A stretch of 64,000 nt of DNA from Marinicella rhabdoformis. GTDB taxonomy: Bacteria > Pseudomonadota > Gammaproteobacteria > Xanthomonadales > Marinicellaceae. This document shows positions 48,771 to 57,816 of the stretch, piece after piece (within the stretch, counting starts at the first letter, position 1; each line of letters begins with the position of its first letter). The notes under the pieces were generated by a model. The model did no database searches. It saw nothing but the letters and a program-made list of their open reading frames with translations, and was not told where the DNA came from. A program made the position numbers and the translations under genes. The DNA is taken from the NCBI RefSeq assembly GCF_009671245.1, contig NZ_VTFS01000001.1:531914-595913 (forward strand), in the 5' to 3' direction.

Positions 48771-50141
48771 TCAAGCTTTTTTTACATTTTTTTTTGTGCT
48801 ATACCATTCTAAGCACATCACCCTTCTTTCTTTGTAATTAAATATAGGTTTCACATAACCACACGCTTTGATTTGGTGACTATTAGGTTGATGTATTTCT
48901 TTTGGTGTCAGGCTTTCTAATTCAGGTAAATACGTTTTGATGTATTGACCTTCGGGGTCAAATTTTTTCGACTGAGACATGGGATTAAAAATTCTGAAAT
49001 ACGGTGCAGCATCACAACCTGTAGCTGATGACCACTGCCAGCCCCCATTGTTTGATGCAAAATCGCCATCAATTAAGTGCTGCATAAAAAACCGTTCTCC
49101 CAAACGCCAGTCTGCCAAACATAATTTCGTCAAGAATGAAGCCACCAACATACGGACCCGGTTGTGCATCCAACCCGTCGTTAACATTTGTCTGATACCA
49201 GCATCGATGATGGGAAAACCAGTTTCGCCTTTCTTCCAGGCCTCAAAAAATACCATGTTGTTTTGCCAGTCATCTACAGCCTGTTCTTTGAAGGTATACC
49301 CTTTAACCAATTTCGGATATTGATGACACAGGTTGGCGTAAAAATCTCGCCAAATCAGCTCACTGACCCATTTAGATTCAAATGCTTCAGGACCATAAAA
49401 CTTCAGCCAATAGGCCAAACATTGTTTGGCACTGATGGCGCCAATGGCTAAATATGGCGACAATTGTGAAGTACCTGCCACATCAGGTCGATCCCTGAAC
49501 TTTTCATAATCTGCATTTGTGGTAAACCTCTTGAGTTGGTTGAAAGCAGCAACTTCACCCACTTTCCATGAGGCTATGAGTTGCTCTTTTTGTTCAACTT
49601 TACCAGTTACTAATGAGAGCCTTGGGTGCATCTCATAGGGTTTGTCGTAACGGTTCAACAGGTGATTAAGAAACTTGTTTTTATACGGTGTAAACACATG
49701 ATACATGCTGCCGTCATTTTTGCGGATGGTTTCTGGTGGTAACAAATAATTGGCATCATAATGATGTATTTCGACGCCATCCTCTTCAGCCAGCTTTGAT
49801 ACGGCATCATCTCTGTCTGATTCATTCACCAGATAATTGCGGTTGTAAAATAGCTTTTCTATCTTTTTAGATTGCCACAGCGCCTGTAACTGTTTGGGCA
49901 CCGAAGAAAAATCATCACAATTCAGTACTTTCAATTCAATGCCCCTGCACTTCAGGCGCTCTGATAAGTCAAAGACATGGGCTTGCCTGAATTGCACTTT
50001 TAATTCAGATTCATGGTGTTGTTGATGTTGTGATTGACAGTCACAATACACCGCCAATACGGGCTTCCCTGTTTCCAACGCATGCCACAAAGCCGGATTG
50101 TCAGCTAACCTCAGGTCATTTCTAAACCAGACTAAGTTCAT
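48771..50141 (-). CDS. phrB: Deoxyribodipyrimidine photolyase (class I CPD photolyase)
   Basis: 456 residues. It repairs UV-induced pyrimidine dimers using blue light, with FAD and an antenna chromophore. N-terminal antenna domain starts LVWFRNDLRLADNPAL; the FAD-binding domain has SQLSPYLAIGAISAKQC, WVSELIWRDFYANL, TGFPIIDAGIRQMLTTGWMHNRVRM and DGDFASNNGGWQWSSATGCDAAPYFRIFNP, including the tryptophans of the electron-transfer path. It overlaps the response-regulator gene by 4 bases and is last in a long minus-strand operon, tying light damage repair to the lipid genes upstream. Confidence 0.96.
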   Translation of the reverse strand: MNLVWFRNDLRLADNPALWHALETGKPVLAVYCDCQSQHQQHHESELKVQFRQAHVFDLSERLKCRGIELKVLNCDDFSSVPKQLQALWQSKKIEKLFYNRNYLVNESDRDDAVSKLAEEDGVEIHHYDANYLLPPETIRKNDGSMYHVFTPYKNKFLNHLLNRYDKPYEMHPRLSLVTGKVEQKEQLIASWKVGEVAAFNQLKRFTTNADYEKFRDRPDVAGTSQLSPYLAIGAISAKQCLAYWLKFYGPEAFESKWVSELIWRDFYANLCHQYPKLVKGYTFKEQAVDDWQNNMVFFEAWKKGETGFPIIDAGIRQMLTTGWMHNRVRMLVASFLTKLCLADWRLGERFFMQHLIDGDFASNNGGWQWSSATGCDAAPYFRIFNPMSQSKKFDPEGQYIKTYLPELESLTPKEIHQPNSHQIKACGYVKPIFNYKERRVMCLEWYSTKKNVKKA

Positions 50142-50812
50142 GAAATGGTGAGGCCAACACCAGGTATGGTTTTGATCAATTGCGTATCAAAAGGCTTATC
50201 CACTGCCTTCCTCAACAAATACAAGTGACTCCTTAAAACATCAGATTCTGGCGAGAAATCATCCCATAACAATTCAGTTAATCGCTCTTTACTGATAACC
50301 GCTGGCGTTTGATTCATCAATATCTTTAAAATTTGTAAGCCCGTAGGTGATACTTTTAAGGTTTGCCCTTGTCTGGTCACTTGCATGGTATCTAAATCAA
50401 GCACCAAATCTTGCACTTTTAATTGCTTGTTATTGAATTCTCCGCGGTACCTTTTAACCATAGAATAGAGCCTGGCCACCAATTCATCAGGGTTAAAAGG
50501 TTTCACCAAATAATCATCGGCACCAATATCAAAACCGTTCAACTTGTCGTTGATCTGGTCTCGAGCAGTGAGGAAAATTATGGGGATATCAGACTTGGCC
50601 TCCTGTCTGACTTTTTGGCAAATAGCAAAGCCATCCAAGCCTGGCAACATCACATCCAAAATCAAAGCATCATAAGACTCTGTCACTGCGAAGTGTAAGC
50701 CAGTGATGCCATCCAATGCATAATCAACTTCGAATCCAGCCTCAGTTAAATGATCACCTATGGTTTCTGATAAAACCGCATTGTCTTCTACTAACAGTAC
50801 TTTATTTTTCAT
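50138..50812 (-). CDS. OmpR-family response regulator
   Basis: 224 residues. The receiver domain has the acidic pair (VEDN), phosphorylation site Asp53 (LILDVMLPGLDG), and Lys104 (YLVKPF); the C-terminal winged-helix domain ends with SHLYLLRKAVDKPFDTQLIKTIPGVG, typical of OmpR/PhoB members. Its start overlaps the upstream histidine kinase gene by 11 bases and its stop overlaps phrB by 4. Likely controls this operon in response to the cognate kinase, but no binding site was identified. Confidence 0.94.
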   Translation of the reverse strand: MKNKVLLVEDNAVLSETIGDHLTEAGFEVDYALDGITGLHFAVTESYDALILDVMLPGLDGFAICQKVRQEAKSDIPIIFLTARDQINDKLNGFDIGADDYLVKPFNPDELVARLYSMVKRYRGEFNNKQLKVQDLVLDLDTMQVTRQGQTLKVSPTGLQILKILMNQTPAVISKERLTELLWDDFSPESDVLRSHLYLLRKAVDKPFDTQLIKTIPGVGLTIS

Positions 50813-52118
50813 TTTTGCTTGCCAATATTTTGATGTTATTCATGGTTAAAATCACTTCAGTTCCAACACCTGGTTCGCTTTTAAAATCCAACAACCAGTC
50901 ACATTGTTTACACAACCAATCAACAATAGACAGCCCCAGACCTACACCACGATGTTCAGAAAACTCGTCAACCCGATAAAAGGGTTGAGTGATTTTTTCT
51001 AATTGTTCAGCGTTCATACCAACACCATTGTCTTTTATAGAAATACTTTTATCCTTTATGGCTACGGTGATTACACCACCAGTGTGGCTGTAAGCAAAGG
51101 CATTCCTTAATAAATTACTGATCACAATATTAAAAGCTTGCTCTGGGATTCTTGACTCTAACAATTGATTCAATTGCCACTCTATTTTAAGGTCCTTAGA
51201 TTCAAATGCCAGGATGTTCTGGCTGACCAGCTGCTTTAATGTATCATTGATGAGCATTGGATACTCTGATACCACCAAATTTTGTTCCCTAGATAGAACC
51301 AATAAAGCTTCTAGCAACTCGCTCATCTCATCGATGACTGGTTCCATCCTGTTAACTATTTTCAGCCCTTTTTCGTCCAAAGACCTTTTCTTTAAAGAAG
51401 CCAGCGACACTTTTAAAACAGTTAAAGGTGTTCTCAGTTCATGGCTGGCATAGCGAGAAAAATTTCTTTCTCTTTCTATCATACTCGCAATTTTTGCAGA
51501 AAAATCTTCAAAAGATTTCACCAGAGACAGTACTTCTGCATCACCAGTTAACCCTTCAAAATGTAACTCACTTAAACTGGCTTTGCTGATGTCTATACTT
51601 TCAATTTTTTTCACCATTTGGACCAATGGTGAAATCGCTCGTTTTGATAAAATAAAAGAAAAGAACGCAGGAACATAAATCAACAACAACACGAAAACCA
51701 AAGGTGCGATACCAAAAAACAAAGCCAACCTACCCACTTGGGCTTCTTCAAAAACCAAGTACAAAGTCCGTCCCATTTTCTCTGTTTTATATACTATGGG
51801 CAATTTTTCATTCAAGGCCACACGCTGAAAATTTTCAGTCATGTTATTCAGTTCAACGGGAAAACCCGCGGCCTTTTGATCTGCAAAGTATCCGGTTAAA
51901 TTCATTGTCTTAGGTAGTGGAAATTCTGTATCTTTACTGTATGCTTCCCAAAAGAATTTAGCCTCTCCTTCAAGTGCTTCCCTGATCAGCACATTTTCAA
52001 CCACTTTTGCAGCACCAAAAACACCTGCGATGGTTGCCAAGCTGATAAACAGCAATTGAAACATCAGCACTTTAATCAGTCGGCTGTTGATGTCCTTGTT
52101 TTTTATTTTTTTACCCAT
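50802..52118 (-). CDS. Sensor histidine kinase
   Basis: 438 residues with two membrane helices (about 12-38 and 131-155) flanking a roughly 90-residue periplasmic sensor region without recognised domain. A HAMP-like segment follows (SKRAISPLVQMVKKIESID), then phosphoacceptor His226 in RYASHELRTPLTVLK, and ATPase boxes NLLRNAFAYSHTGG (N), DNGVGM (G1) and GVGLGLSIV (G2). The G2-side loop FYRVDEFSEHRG is standard. Signal unknown; context suggests photo-oxidative or membrane stress. It is 29 bases downstream of the methyltransferase gene. Confidence 0.94.
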   Translation of the reverse strand: MGKKIKNKDINSRLIKVLMFQLLFISLATIAGVFGAAKVVENVLIREALEGEAKFFWEAYSKDTEFPLPKTMNLTGYFADQKAAGFPVELNNMTENFQRVALNEKLPIVYKTEKMGRTLYLVFEEAQVGRLALFFGIAPLVFVLLLIYVPAFFSFILSKRAISPLVQMVKKIESIDISKASLSELHFEGLTGDAEVLSLVKSFEDFSAKIASMIERERNFSRYASHELRTPLTVLKVSLASLKKRSLDEKGLKIVNRMEPVIDEMSELLEALLVLSREQNLVVSEYPMLINDTLKQLVSQNILAFESKDLKIEWQLNQLLESRIPEQAFNIVISNLLRNAFAYSHTGGVITVAIKDKSISIKDNGVGMNAEQLEKITQPFYRVDEFSEHRGVGLGLSIVDWLCKQCDWLLDFKSEPGVGTEVILTMNNIKILASKNEK

Positions 52119-52147
52119 GGATATGAATCGTTTTTTTGCTGTTGACT

Positions 52148-53197
52148 CTATTGTACTTTAACGAGTGTGTTTTTGTTGTTCGAAAAAAGGTAATGACCCA
52201 CCAGCCATTCACTGCCCTGGTTGTAGCCAAAAAGTTCGGCACAAGACATGAAAAACATCCGCCACCTTTGAAACCACAACTGAGCATCATCACCGTAACA
52301 TGACTGGAATAAAGCCAGTATTTCGCTTTTGTTTTTGTCCGTATTCTCTAGCCAATGGTTTGCAGTCTTTTGATAATGCTTACCTGATTCAGCCCACCTT
52401 TTTTGTATGCGCAAATCATCTTGAAAATTTAAAAAAGTATCGAATGCAGGCATTTGACCACCACTAAAAAAATACTTCCCCATCCAATTATCATCTCCCT
52501 CTTCTTCAAAGGGATACATTAAAAATCGATGACAAAACACATGGATAAAAAGCATGCCTTCATGCTTTAACCAGCTCGAAATATTGGCAAATAATTGTTG
52601 GTAGTTTCTGACATGCTCAAACATTTCAACCGAAACCACGCGATCAAATTGCTGGTTTAATTCCAATTGATTGATGTCTTGCGTGATGACTGAGATGTTG
52701 TTGAGGCCACGTGATTCAGCTTGAGATAAAATATAAGCTTTTTGAGAAGCTGAGTTTGATACCGCTGTTATGTTTGCACTGGGTAAATGTTTGGCCATGA
52801 ATAAAGTCAATGACCCCCAGCCGCATCCCAACTCCAATATCTGTTGGCCATCTGATAATTGCGCTCTTTCTAAATACTTTTCAAGCATCCGAGTTTCAGC
52901 CCGATCCAAATCATCACCTGTTTGATAATAACATGCTGAATATTTTTTATTCACACCCAACGCCAGATCATAAAAACGTGCATCGACTTCATAATGCTGT
53001 TCATTTGCCTTATCTGTTGCTATCGCTAAGGGTGACTTTTTCAACGTCTGCAGAAAAGATTCATAGCGTTCATGGGCTTGATGCGGATTATTCCTACACT
53101 CCGCTGTCAACCTGACTTTGAGCAGCTGCCTGATGCCATGACGCACCATCACATCTGGAACCCATCCTTTTTCAATCATATTCAATAAGGTTTTCAT
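52148..53197 (-). CDS. Cyclopropane-fatty-acid-synthase-like methyltransferase (second copy)
   Basis: 349 residues from the ATG at 53197, which has GGAG 7 bases upstream and overlaps the preceding stop by 4 bases; an ATG 12 bases earlier is possible. The SAM domain has HYEVDARFYDLALGVNKKYSACYY, motif I ILELGCGWGSLTLFMA, and VVSVEMFEHVRNY with a glutamate/histidine pair typical of the CFA-synthase superfamily. The C-terminal region (GKYFFSGGQMPAFDTFLNFQDDLRI) differs from classical Cfa, and the N-terminal lipid-binding domain is absent, so it may methylate a different lipid than the Cfa-like protein at 54517-55770. Confidence 0.87.
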   Translation of the reverse strand: MKTLLNMIEKGWVPDVMVRHGIRQLLKVRLTAECRNNPHQAHERYESFLQTLKKSPLAIATDKANEQHYEVDARFYDLALGVNKKYSACYYQTGDDLDRAETRMLEKYLERAQLSDGQQILELGCGWGSLTLFMAKHLPSANITAVSNSASQKAYILSQAESRGLNNISVITQDINQLELNQQFDRVVSVEMFEHVRNYQQLFANISSWLKHEGMLFIHVFCHRFLMYPFEEEGDDNWMGKYFFSGGQMPAFDTFLNFQDDLRIQKRWAESGKHYQKTANHWLENTDKNKSEILALFQSCYGDDAQLWFQRWRMFFMSCAELFGYNQGSEWLVGHYLFSNNKNTLVKVQ

Positions 53198-53964
53198 TTT
53201 TTTCTCCATAAAATAAATGCATTGGTTGATTCCTGGTAAGCACGATATGCCTCACCCCTGGATTTCAATGCCTGCTGTTCTGAAAAGGGAATGCCCGTCA
53301 GATTCAATAAAAAATACAGCATAATGAACACAACGATTAACGCCCAACAGAAAGAAAGGGAGGGAAATAAAACCAAAGGGTATACCCACCAATGCAGCCA
53401 TTCAAAAAAATAATTGGGGTGTCTCGAATAAGCCCACAGCCCTTGATCACACACTTTACCGTTGTTATTTGGATTGGTTTTAAATTGATATAACTGCCAG
53501 TCTGCCACTGAAACGCCAATCATACACAGCAAGCCCCACAACAAAGCCACAAGCAACACGACAACAGGAATAGCGGGGGCCGTCAAAACCCAATATGCCG
53601 GTAATGAAAACAAAAAGCTTAATACCGCTTGAAATATAAAAAATAGCAGAAATTTGGCTTGCGTATTTTCTGACCAATGGGCCCTTAAATGTTGGTAGCG
53701 GTTGTCTTCATGCTTTTTGTCTATTCGGAGCCATAAATGCAAAGTAAGTCGTGCATACCATGCCACTGGAAACACCACAACTAACAGCATATTTGTTATG
53801 GCAGCTTGACTGTTTAACAGGTAGTATCCCGCAATGAGGCTGATTGAACCTGCCCAAGTTAAATCCACACTGTCAGCATTTTTATGTTTGAATTGCCACA
53901 GCCACGCCAATACTTGACAGCCCATAGCCAATAACAAAGCCATTAACCAATCTGGACTAAACAC
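53194..53964 (-). CDS. DUF1295 membrane protein, steroid 5-alpha-reductase-like
   Basis: 256 residues starting at GTG (53964) with AGGAC upstream and an 8-base overlap with the DUF2878 gene. About six membrane helices. The family region is SVADWQLYQFKTNPNNNGKVCDQGLWAYSRHPNYFFEWLHWW, including the RHPNYF motif that binds NADPH in the ICMT/steroid-5-alpha-reductase fold. Probably reduces a double bond in a lipid, acting with the methyltransferases of the cluster. Substrate unknown. Confidence 0.88.
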   Translation of the reverse strand: MFSPDWLMALLLAMGCQVLAWLWQFKHKNADSVDLTWAGSISLIAGYYLLNSQAAITNMLLVVVFPVAWYARLTLHLWLRIDKKHEDNRYQHLRAHWSENTQAKFLLFFIFQAVLSFLFSLPAYWVLTAPAIPVVVLLVALLWGLLCMIGVSVADWQLYQFKTNPNNNGKVCDQGLWAYSRHPNYFFEWLHWWVYPLVLFPSLSFCWALIVVFIMLYFLLNLTGIPFSEQQALKSRGEAYRAYQESTNAFILWRKK

Positions 53965-54520
53965 GTTTTTGTCCTGCTTGATAAGTCATCAAAACCACTG
54001 GGTGGTTGATGGTGTATCTGACCAGAAAAAAATAGGCTGACCAACCCATAAAAACTGACACATACATATATAAAAAGCTTTCGATTTTGATGACCCCAAG
54101 TTGCGCTGCAGAAAAGTATGTCATGGGTACACATGCCAACCATACAATAAGCCATTTATAGTCCTTCTCGAACAACCAGGCATTTGAATGCCTAAAAGTT
54201 AAGCCCAGACCACCCCACAATGCCAAAATCCAATGCGGAGGGAATCCATTGGTTTGTTGCCTGCCATTGAATTCAATTACATTGAATTCAATCCAGCCTA
54301 GGTGTGTACCCAACGACTCAAAACAATAACCATAAATCAACGTACTAAAAAACAACACAATATCAACCCATGTTGGCTTATTTGAAATAACCACTGTTAC
54401 AAACATAGTCACCAAAATCAGCCACATGGGTAGGAATTGATTATTCGCTGCGCCAAAAACAGCCGCAGGCCAAATCAATAAAAACAAAACAAAGTTGATT
54501 GACTTATTCATGCTATTCAC
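53957..54520 (-). CDS. DUF2878 membrane protein
   Basis: 187 residues with about five membrane helices. The pattern FESLGTHLGWIEFN followed by PPHWILALWGGLGLTFRHSNAWL matches DUF2878, a family of unknown function repeatedly encoded beside Cfa-like, DUF1365 and photolyase genes in proteobacteria. It overlaps the genes on both sides by 4 and 8 bases, so it is produced in step with them. Conserved His and Trp residues facing the membrane could form a catalytic or lipid-binding site; this is speculation. Confidence 0.85.
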   Translation of the reverse strand: MNSMNKSINFVLFLLIWPAAVFGAANNQFLPMWLILVTMFVTVVISNKPTWVDIVLFFSTLIYGYCFESLGTHLGWIEFNVIEFNGRQQTNGFPPHWILALWGGLGLTFRHSNAWLFEKDYKWLIVWLACVPMTYFSAAQLGVIKIESFLYMYVSVFMGWSAYFFLVRYTINHPVVLMTYQAGQKRV

Positions 54521-55770
54521 TGAATGGCTAATATAGGTGCCCGTCGATTCTTTGGACCAGCCATCAAAACATGCACATCACTGATGGCACGTTCTAAAAA
54601 TCCGCCTTCACAATAAGCAAAATAGAACAGCCACATGCGCTGAAAGTATTCGTCATAACCCAACGCGGTTATTTTTTCTTTTTGATTTTTAAAACGCGCT
54701 GACCAGTGGTGCAGCGTGGTGGCATAACTTTCACCAAAATCTTCTAAGTTAACTAATTTTAAATCCGCAGTTTGGGCAAATGAAGAAACGATGGCAGAAA
54801 CACAAGGAATGAAACTGCCAGGGAATATGTGCTTCTTAATGAAATCAACTGATTTTAAAGCCTGATGGTAACGGCTGTCCTCGATGGTGATGGCTTGAAT
54901 CAATGCCAAACCATCAGGCTTGAGCAGTGCATTGATCTTCTTGGTATAGCAATCTAAAAATTGGTGTCCAACCGCTTCTATCATTTCTATTGATACCAGC
55001 TTATCAAAACGCCCTTCCAGCGCTCTATAATCCTGTTTTAACAAAGTGATTTGAGATGATAAACCCAATTGATCTATACGTGCTTTGACATAAGCATGCT
55101 GTTCATCAGAAATCGTTGTCGTGGTCACATGACAACCATAATACTGCGCTGCATATATTGCAAAACCACCCCAGCCGGTGCCTATTTCAATGACCTTGTC
55201 AGTTGATTTTAAATCCAATTTTTCGCATATAATTTTTAATTTTCTGACACTGGCTTGCTCTAAACTTTCTTCTTTTGAACAAAACACCGCCGATGAGTAC
55301 ATCATGTTGTTATCTAAAAACAATTTGAATAAATCGTTCCCCAGATCATAGTGATTTGCAATGTTCTTTTTACTGCCTGACAGGCTGTTTTTATTGAAAA
55401 AATGACCCAACTTTAAAAATTGATTTTTAAACCAAGCCGCACCGCCTTCCATTCCATCGGTTAAAGCACGGTTAACCACAAACATCCTGATTACATCTGT
55501 CAAACTTGAACTGTCCCAACGCCCCAAAGCATAAGACTCTGCGGCACCGACACTGCCATGCATGGCTATATCCAAATAAAAAGCAGGGTCATTGACAACA
55601 ATTTCTGCCATCAATCCATCACCACCAAACACATGAACTTCATGTCCATCTGTTAACGTGAGTTGTGCACCTGAAATTTTGTGAAATTCGGCCAACACTT
55701 TCTTTTTAACCTGCGACATAAACCAACTGGTTTTTACCTTGTTATTAATCATGATTTCTGTGTCATTCAT
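54517..55770 (-). CDS. Cyclopropane-fatty-acyl-phospholipid synthase family methyltransferase
   Basis: 417 residues from the ATG at 55770, which overlaps the DUF1365 stop by 8 bases; the longer open frame to 55911 runs inside DUF1365 and is unlikely to be used in full. N-terminal lipid-binding domain (residues about 20-110, including LTLTDGHEVHVFGG and FYLDIAMHGSVGAAESYALGRW), then the SAM domain: NIANHYDLGNDLFKLFLD, motif I VIEIGTGWGGFAIYAA, VSIEMIEAVGHQ and the bicarbonate/active-site region YFAYCEGGF. These proteins transfer a methyl or methylene to unsaturated acyl chains in membrane phospholipids. The upstream desaturase may provide the double bond. Confidence 0.92.
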   Translation of the reverse strand: MNDTEIMINNKVKTSWFMSQVKKKVLAEFHKISGAQLTLTDGHEVHVFGGDGLMAEIVVNDPAFYLDIAMHGSVGAAESYALGRWDSSSLTDVIRMFVVNRALTDGMEGGAAWFKNQFLKLGHFFNKNSLSGSKKNIANHYDLGNDLFKLFLDNNMMYSSAVFCSKEESLEQASVRKLKIICEKLDLKSTDKVIEIGTGWGGFAIYAAQYYGCHVTTTTISDEQHAYVKARIDQLGLSSQITLLKQDYRALEGRFDKLVSIEMIEAVGHQFLDCYTKKINALLKPDGLALIQAITIEDSRYHQALKSVDFIKKHIFPGSFIPCVSAIVSSFAQTADLKLVNLEDFGESYATTLHHWSARFKNQKEKITALGYDEYFQRMWLFYFAYCEGGFLERAISDVHVLMAGPKNRRAPILAIQ

Positions 55771-56545
55771 TGTATTTTCTCGGGTGGGTGGTTTCTTCAT
55801 TGTTTTTAGTGTTCGGGTGATCAAAAACAGGTACCTTCTTGAACCAAAGTTTGGTGGCTTGCCAATAAATGGCAGACCACATTTTAACGGCTTGGCCGAT
55901 GCCAAAATCAAACCACTTAGGTGAGGTGGCAGTTTGAATTTGAGTGTTTAGACTCACCCGCATCATCAGCACATTTTCTCGATAAAGGCGCATATCTACA
56001 TCAATCGCATCCTCGTTAACCAGAAAGGTCCAAACATAATCAATATCCATGGGTACAAAAGGAGAAATATGAAACTGCTTTTTAAAGGCAAATGTCAGTT
56101 CCTTTGAATCTTTCAACGCCGAAACATCATGACAATAAAGCTGCTTTTCACCCCAAGGTGTGTTGTTAATCTCAGAAACAATGGCAACCAATTCATCTTT
56201 GCCTTGTCGATCCTTATAGCAAAAATAAAAGCTCACAGAGTTAAATGAAAAGCCGAAGTATCGAGGGTGCGTCATTAAGACAATGCGGTCATAATTGACT
56301 GTGCCTTGGTTAGTTAAATAATGCCTGATTTTTTTATTGATACTTTTCGACGAATCATCAACATAATCTTTGTCATACAAAGAATATACCGACCAGCGAT
56401 TGTGTCTGTGCTTGTTACTGAGCGTTGACCACTTGGCTATGTCATTGAGCTCAATCAGGTGCCAATGCATTTTGTATGTAAACTGGTGTTTTCTTGGTTT
56501 GAGCCTACCATGAAAAATGGTGCCAACCGCTTTGCCTGTCTTCAT
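55763..56545 (-). CDS. DUF1365 protein
   Basis: 260 residues. The DUF1365 pattern is clear: GTIFHGRLKPRKHQFTYKMHWHLIEL, THPRYFGFSFNSVSFYFCYK, and VAIVSEINNTPWGEKQLY with the FHISPFVPMDIDYVW block. Function not established; the family is found almost only beside the FAD oxidoreductase and Cfa-like genes, so a shared lipid-modifying pathway is likely. Overlaps both neighbours (4 and 8 bases). Confidence 0.9.
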   Translation of the reverse strand: MKTGKAVGTIFHGRLKPRKHQFTYKMHWHLIELNDIAKWSTLSNKHRHNRWSVYSLYDKDYVDDSSKSINKKIRHYLTNQGTVNYDRIVLMTHPRYFGFSFNSVSFYFCYKDRQGKDELVAIVSEINNTPWGEKQLYCHDVSALKDSKELTFAFKKQFHISPFVPMDIDYVWTFLVNEDAIDVDMRLYRENVLMMRVSLNTQIQTATSPKWFDFGIGQAVKMWSAIYWQATKLWFKKVPVFDHPNTKNNEETTHPRKYNE

Positions 56546-57816
56546 GCGACTTGCCTTCTTGCGATTTTTTTTCCTAGACTTACTGAATCCAGCAACATCT
56601 CAGCGGCCAAAACACCACTTTTGGCGCCGTCTTCATGAAAACCCCAACCATGATAAGCTCCGCAATAGTAAGTGTGGTTCATGCCTTGAATTTGTGACAA
56701 CACTTCTTGTGTACCTGATGTGTTTTCATCATAAACAGGGTGCCAATAAGTGTGGGTTTTTAAGATTTTTTCTTGATCGATCAAATCGCTTTGATTCAAA
56801 CTGACAATCACCGGAGTAGTCACATCCAAACCCTGTAATAAATTCATATAGTAATTGGCTGTGCAAACTGAAGATTCACTTTGACCCACATTGACATGCC
56901 AGCTGGCCCATGCTTTTTTACTGTTGGGCATGATGCGTCCATCGGTGTGTAAGTCCACTCGATTTTTTGTGTACTTTTTGTATCCTAATGCAAAACGCTC
57001 AGCATCAGTGGGTTGCGACAACAATGACAACGCTTGATCAGAATGTGAAGCTAATATGATTTTATCAAATACTTCACTTTGTGATGCCGTTTGCACAATG
57101 ACTTGGTTTGTGCTTCTGGATACTGACAAAACAGCTTCACCACACCTGACTTCACCTTTCAATCCCTTAGCCAAAGCATTCACATATTGCCTTGATCCAC
57201 CGTCTATGGTTTTCCATTGAGGTCGCTCCTTTACTTGAAGCATGTTGTGATTATCCATAAAACGCAACATGTGATTTAAAGGGTATGATTTGACAGTTTC
57301 AAAATCACCAGACCACAGGGCGCTGATCATCGGCAAAATGTGGTTTTGAATAAAATATTCACTGTAATTATCCTGCTTGAAATAATCAAACACTGACAAA
57401 TCAGTGCCATCTTTTAATAAAACAGGAGCTTGTTTATAAAATTTCAAGATGTCCTTTATCATTCGCCAAAACCTGGGGTTAAATAGGTTTTTTCTTTGAC
57501 AAAATAAGGTGTTCAGGTTTGTGGCGTTGTACTCCAATCCCGTCACTCGATTAGCAACAGAAAAGCTCATGTCTGTGTCCTTATACTTCACACCATAGCG
57601 TTTAAGCATGTCGGTGAAGTGGGGGTAGTTAGATTCGTTAAAGACAATAAAGCCCGTGTCTACTGAGACATTCTTCCCTTCCACAACCACGTTTTCTGTG
57701 TTGGCGTGACCGCCCAAACAATCTGCTTGTTCATACAGAACATAATCGGCATGACCATTCAATCGTTCTGCTGCCATCATGCCTGAAATACCGCCACCTA
57801 TGATTGCTACTTTCAT
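56542..57816 (-). CDS. FAD-dependent amine-oxidase-like oxidoreductase
   Basis: 424 residues. The Rossmann FAD-binding motif VAIIGGGISGMMAAERL is at the N-terminus, followed by LGGHANTENV and VDTGFIVFNESNYPHFTDML, and the C-terminal FAD motif YYCGAYHGWGFHEDGAKSGVLAAEML. This subgroup of NAD(P)/FAD amine oxidase-like proteins is linked to cfa/DUF1365 genes; a desaturase or lipid-oxidising role is a reasonable inference. Overlaps the desaturase and DUF1365 genes by 4 bases each. Confidence 0.9.
   Translation of the reverse strand: MKVAIIGGGISGMMAAERLNGHADYVLYEQADCLGGHANTENVVVEGKNVSVDTGFIVFNESNYPHFTDMLKRYGVKYKDTDMSFSVANRVTGLEYNATNLNTLFCQRKNLFNPRFWRMIKDILKFYKQAPVLLKDGTDLSVFDYFKQDNYSEYFIQNHILPMISALWSGDFETVKSYPLNHMLRFMDNHNMLQVKERPQWKTIDGGSRQYVNALAKGLKGEVRCGEAVLSVSRSTNQVIVQTASQSEVFDKIILASHSDQALSLLSQPTDAERFALGYKKYTKNRVDLHTDGRIMPNSKKAWASWHVNVGQSESSVCTANYYMNLLQGLDVTTPVIVSLNQSDLIDQEKILKTHTYWHPVYDENTSGTQEVLSQIQGMNHTYYCGAYHGWGFHEDGAKSGVLAAEMLLDSVSLGKKIARRQVA

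Noticed and set aside
55771-55911. 47-residue N-terminal extension of the Cfa-like protein
   Set aside because: It overlaps DUF1365 coding sequence out of frame; the ATG at 55770 overlaps its stop by 8 bases, matching the coupling of the other genes.
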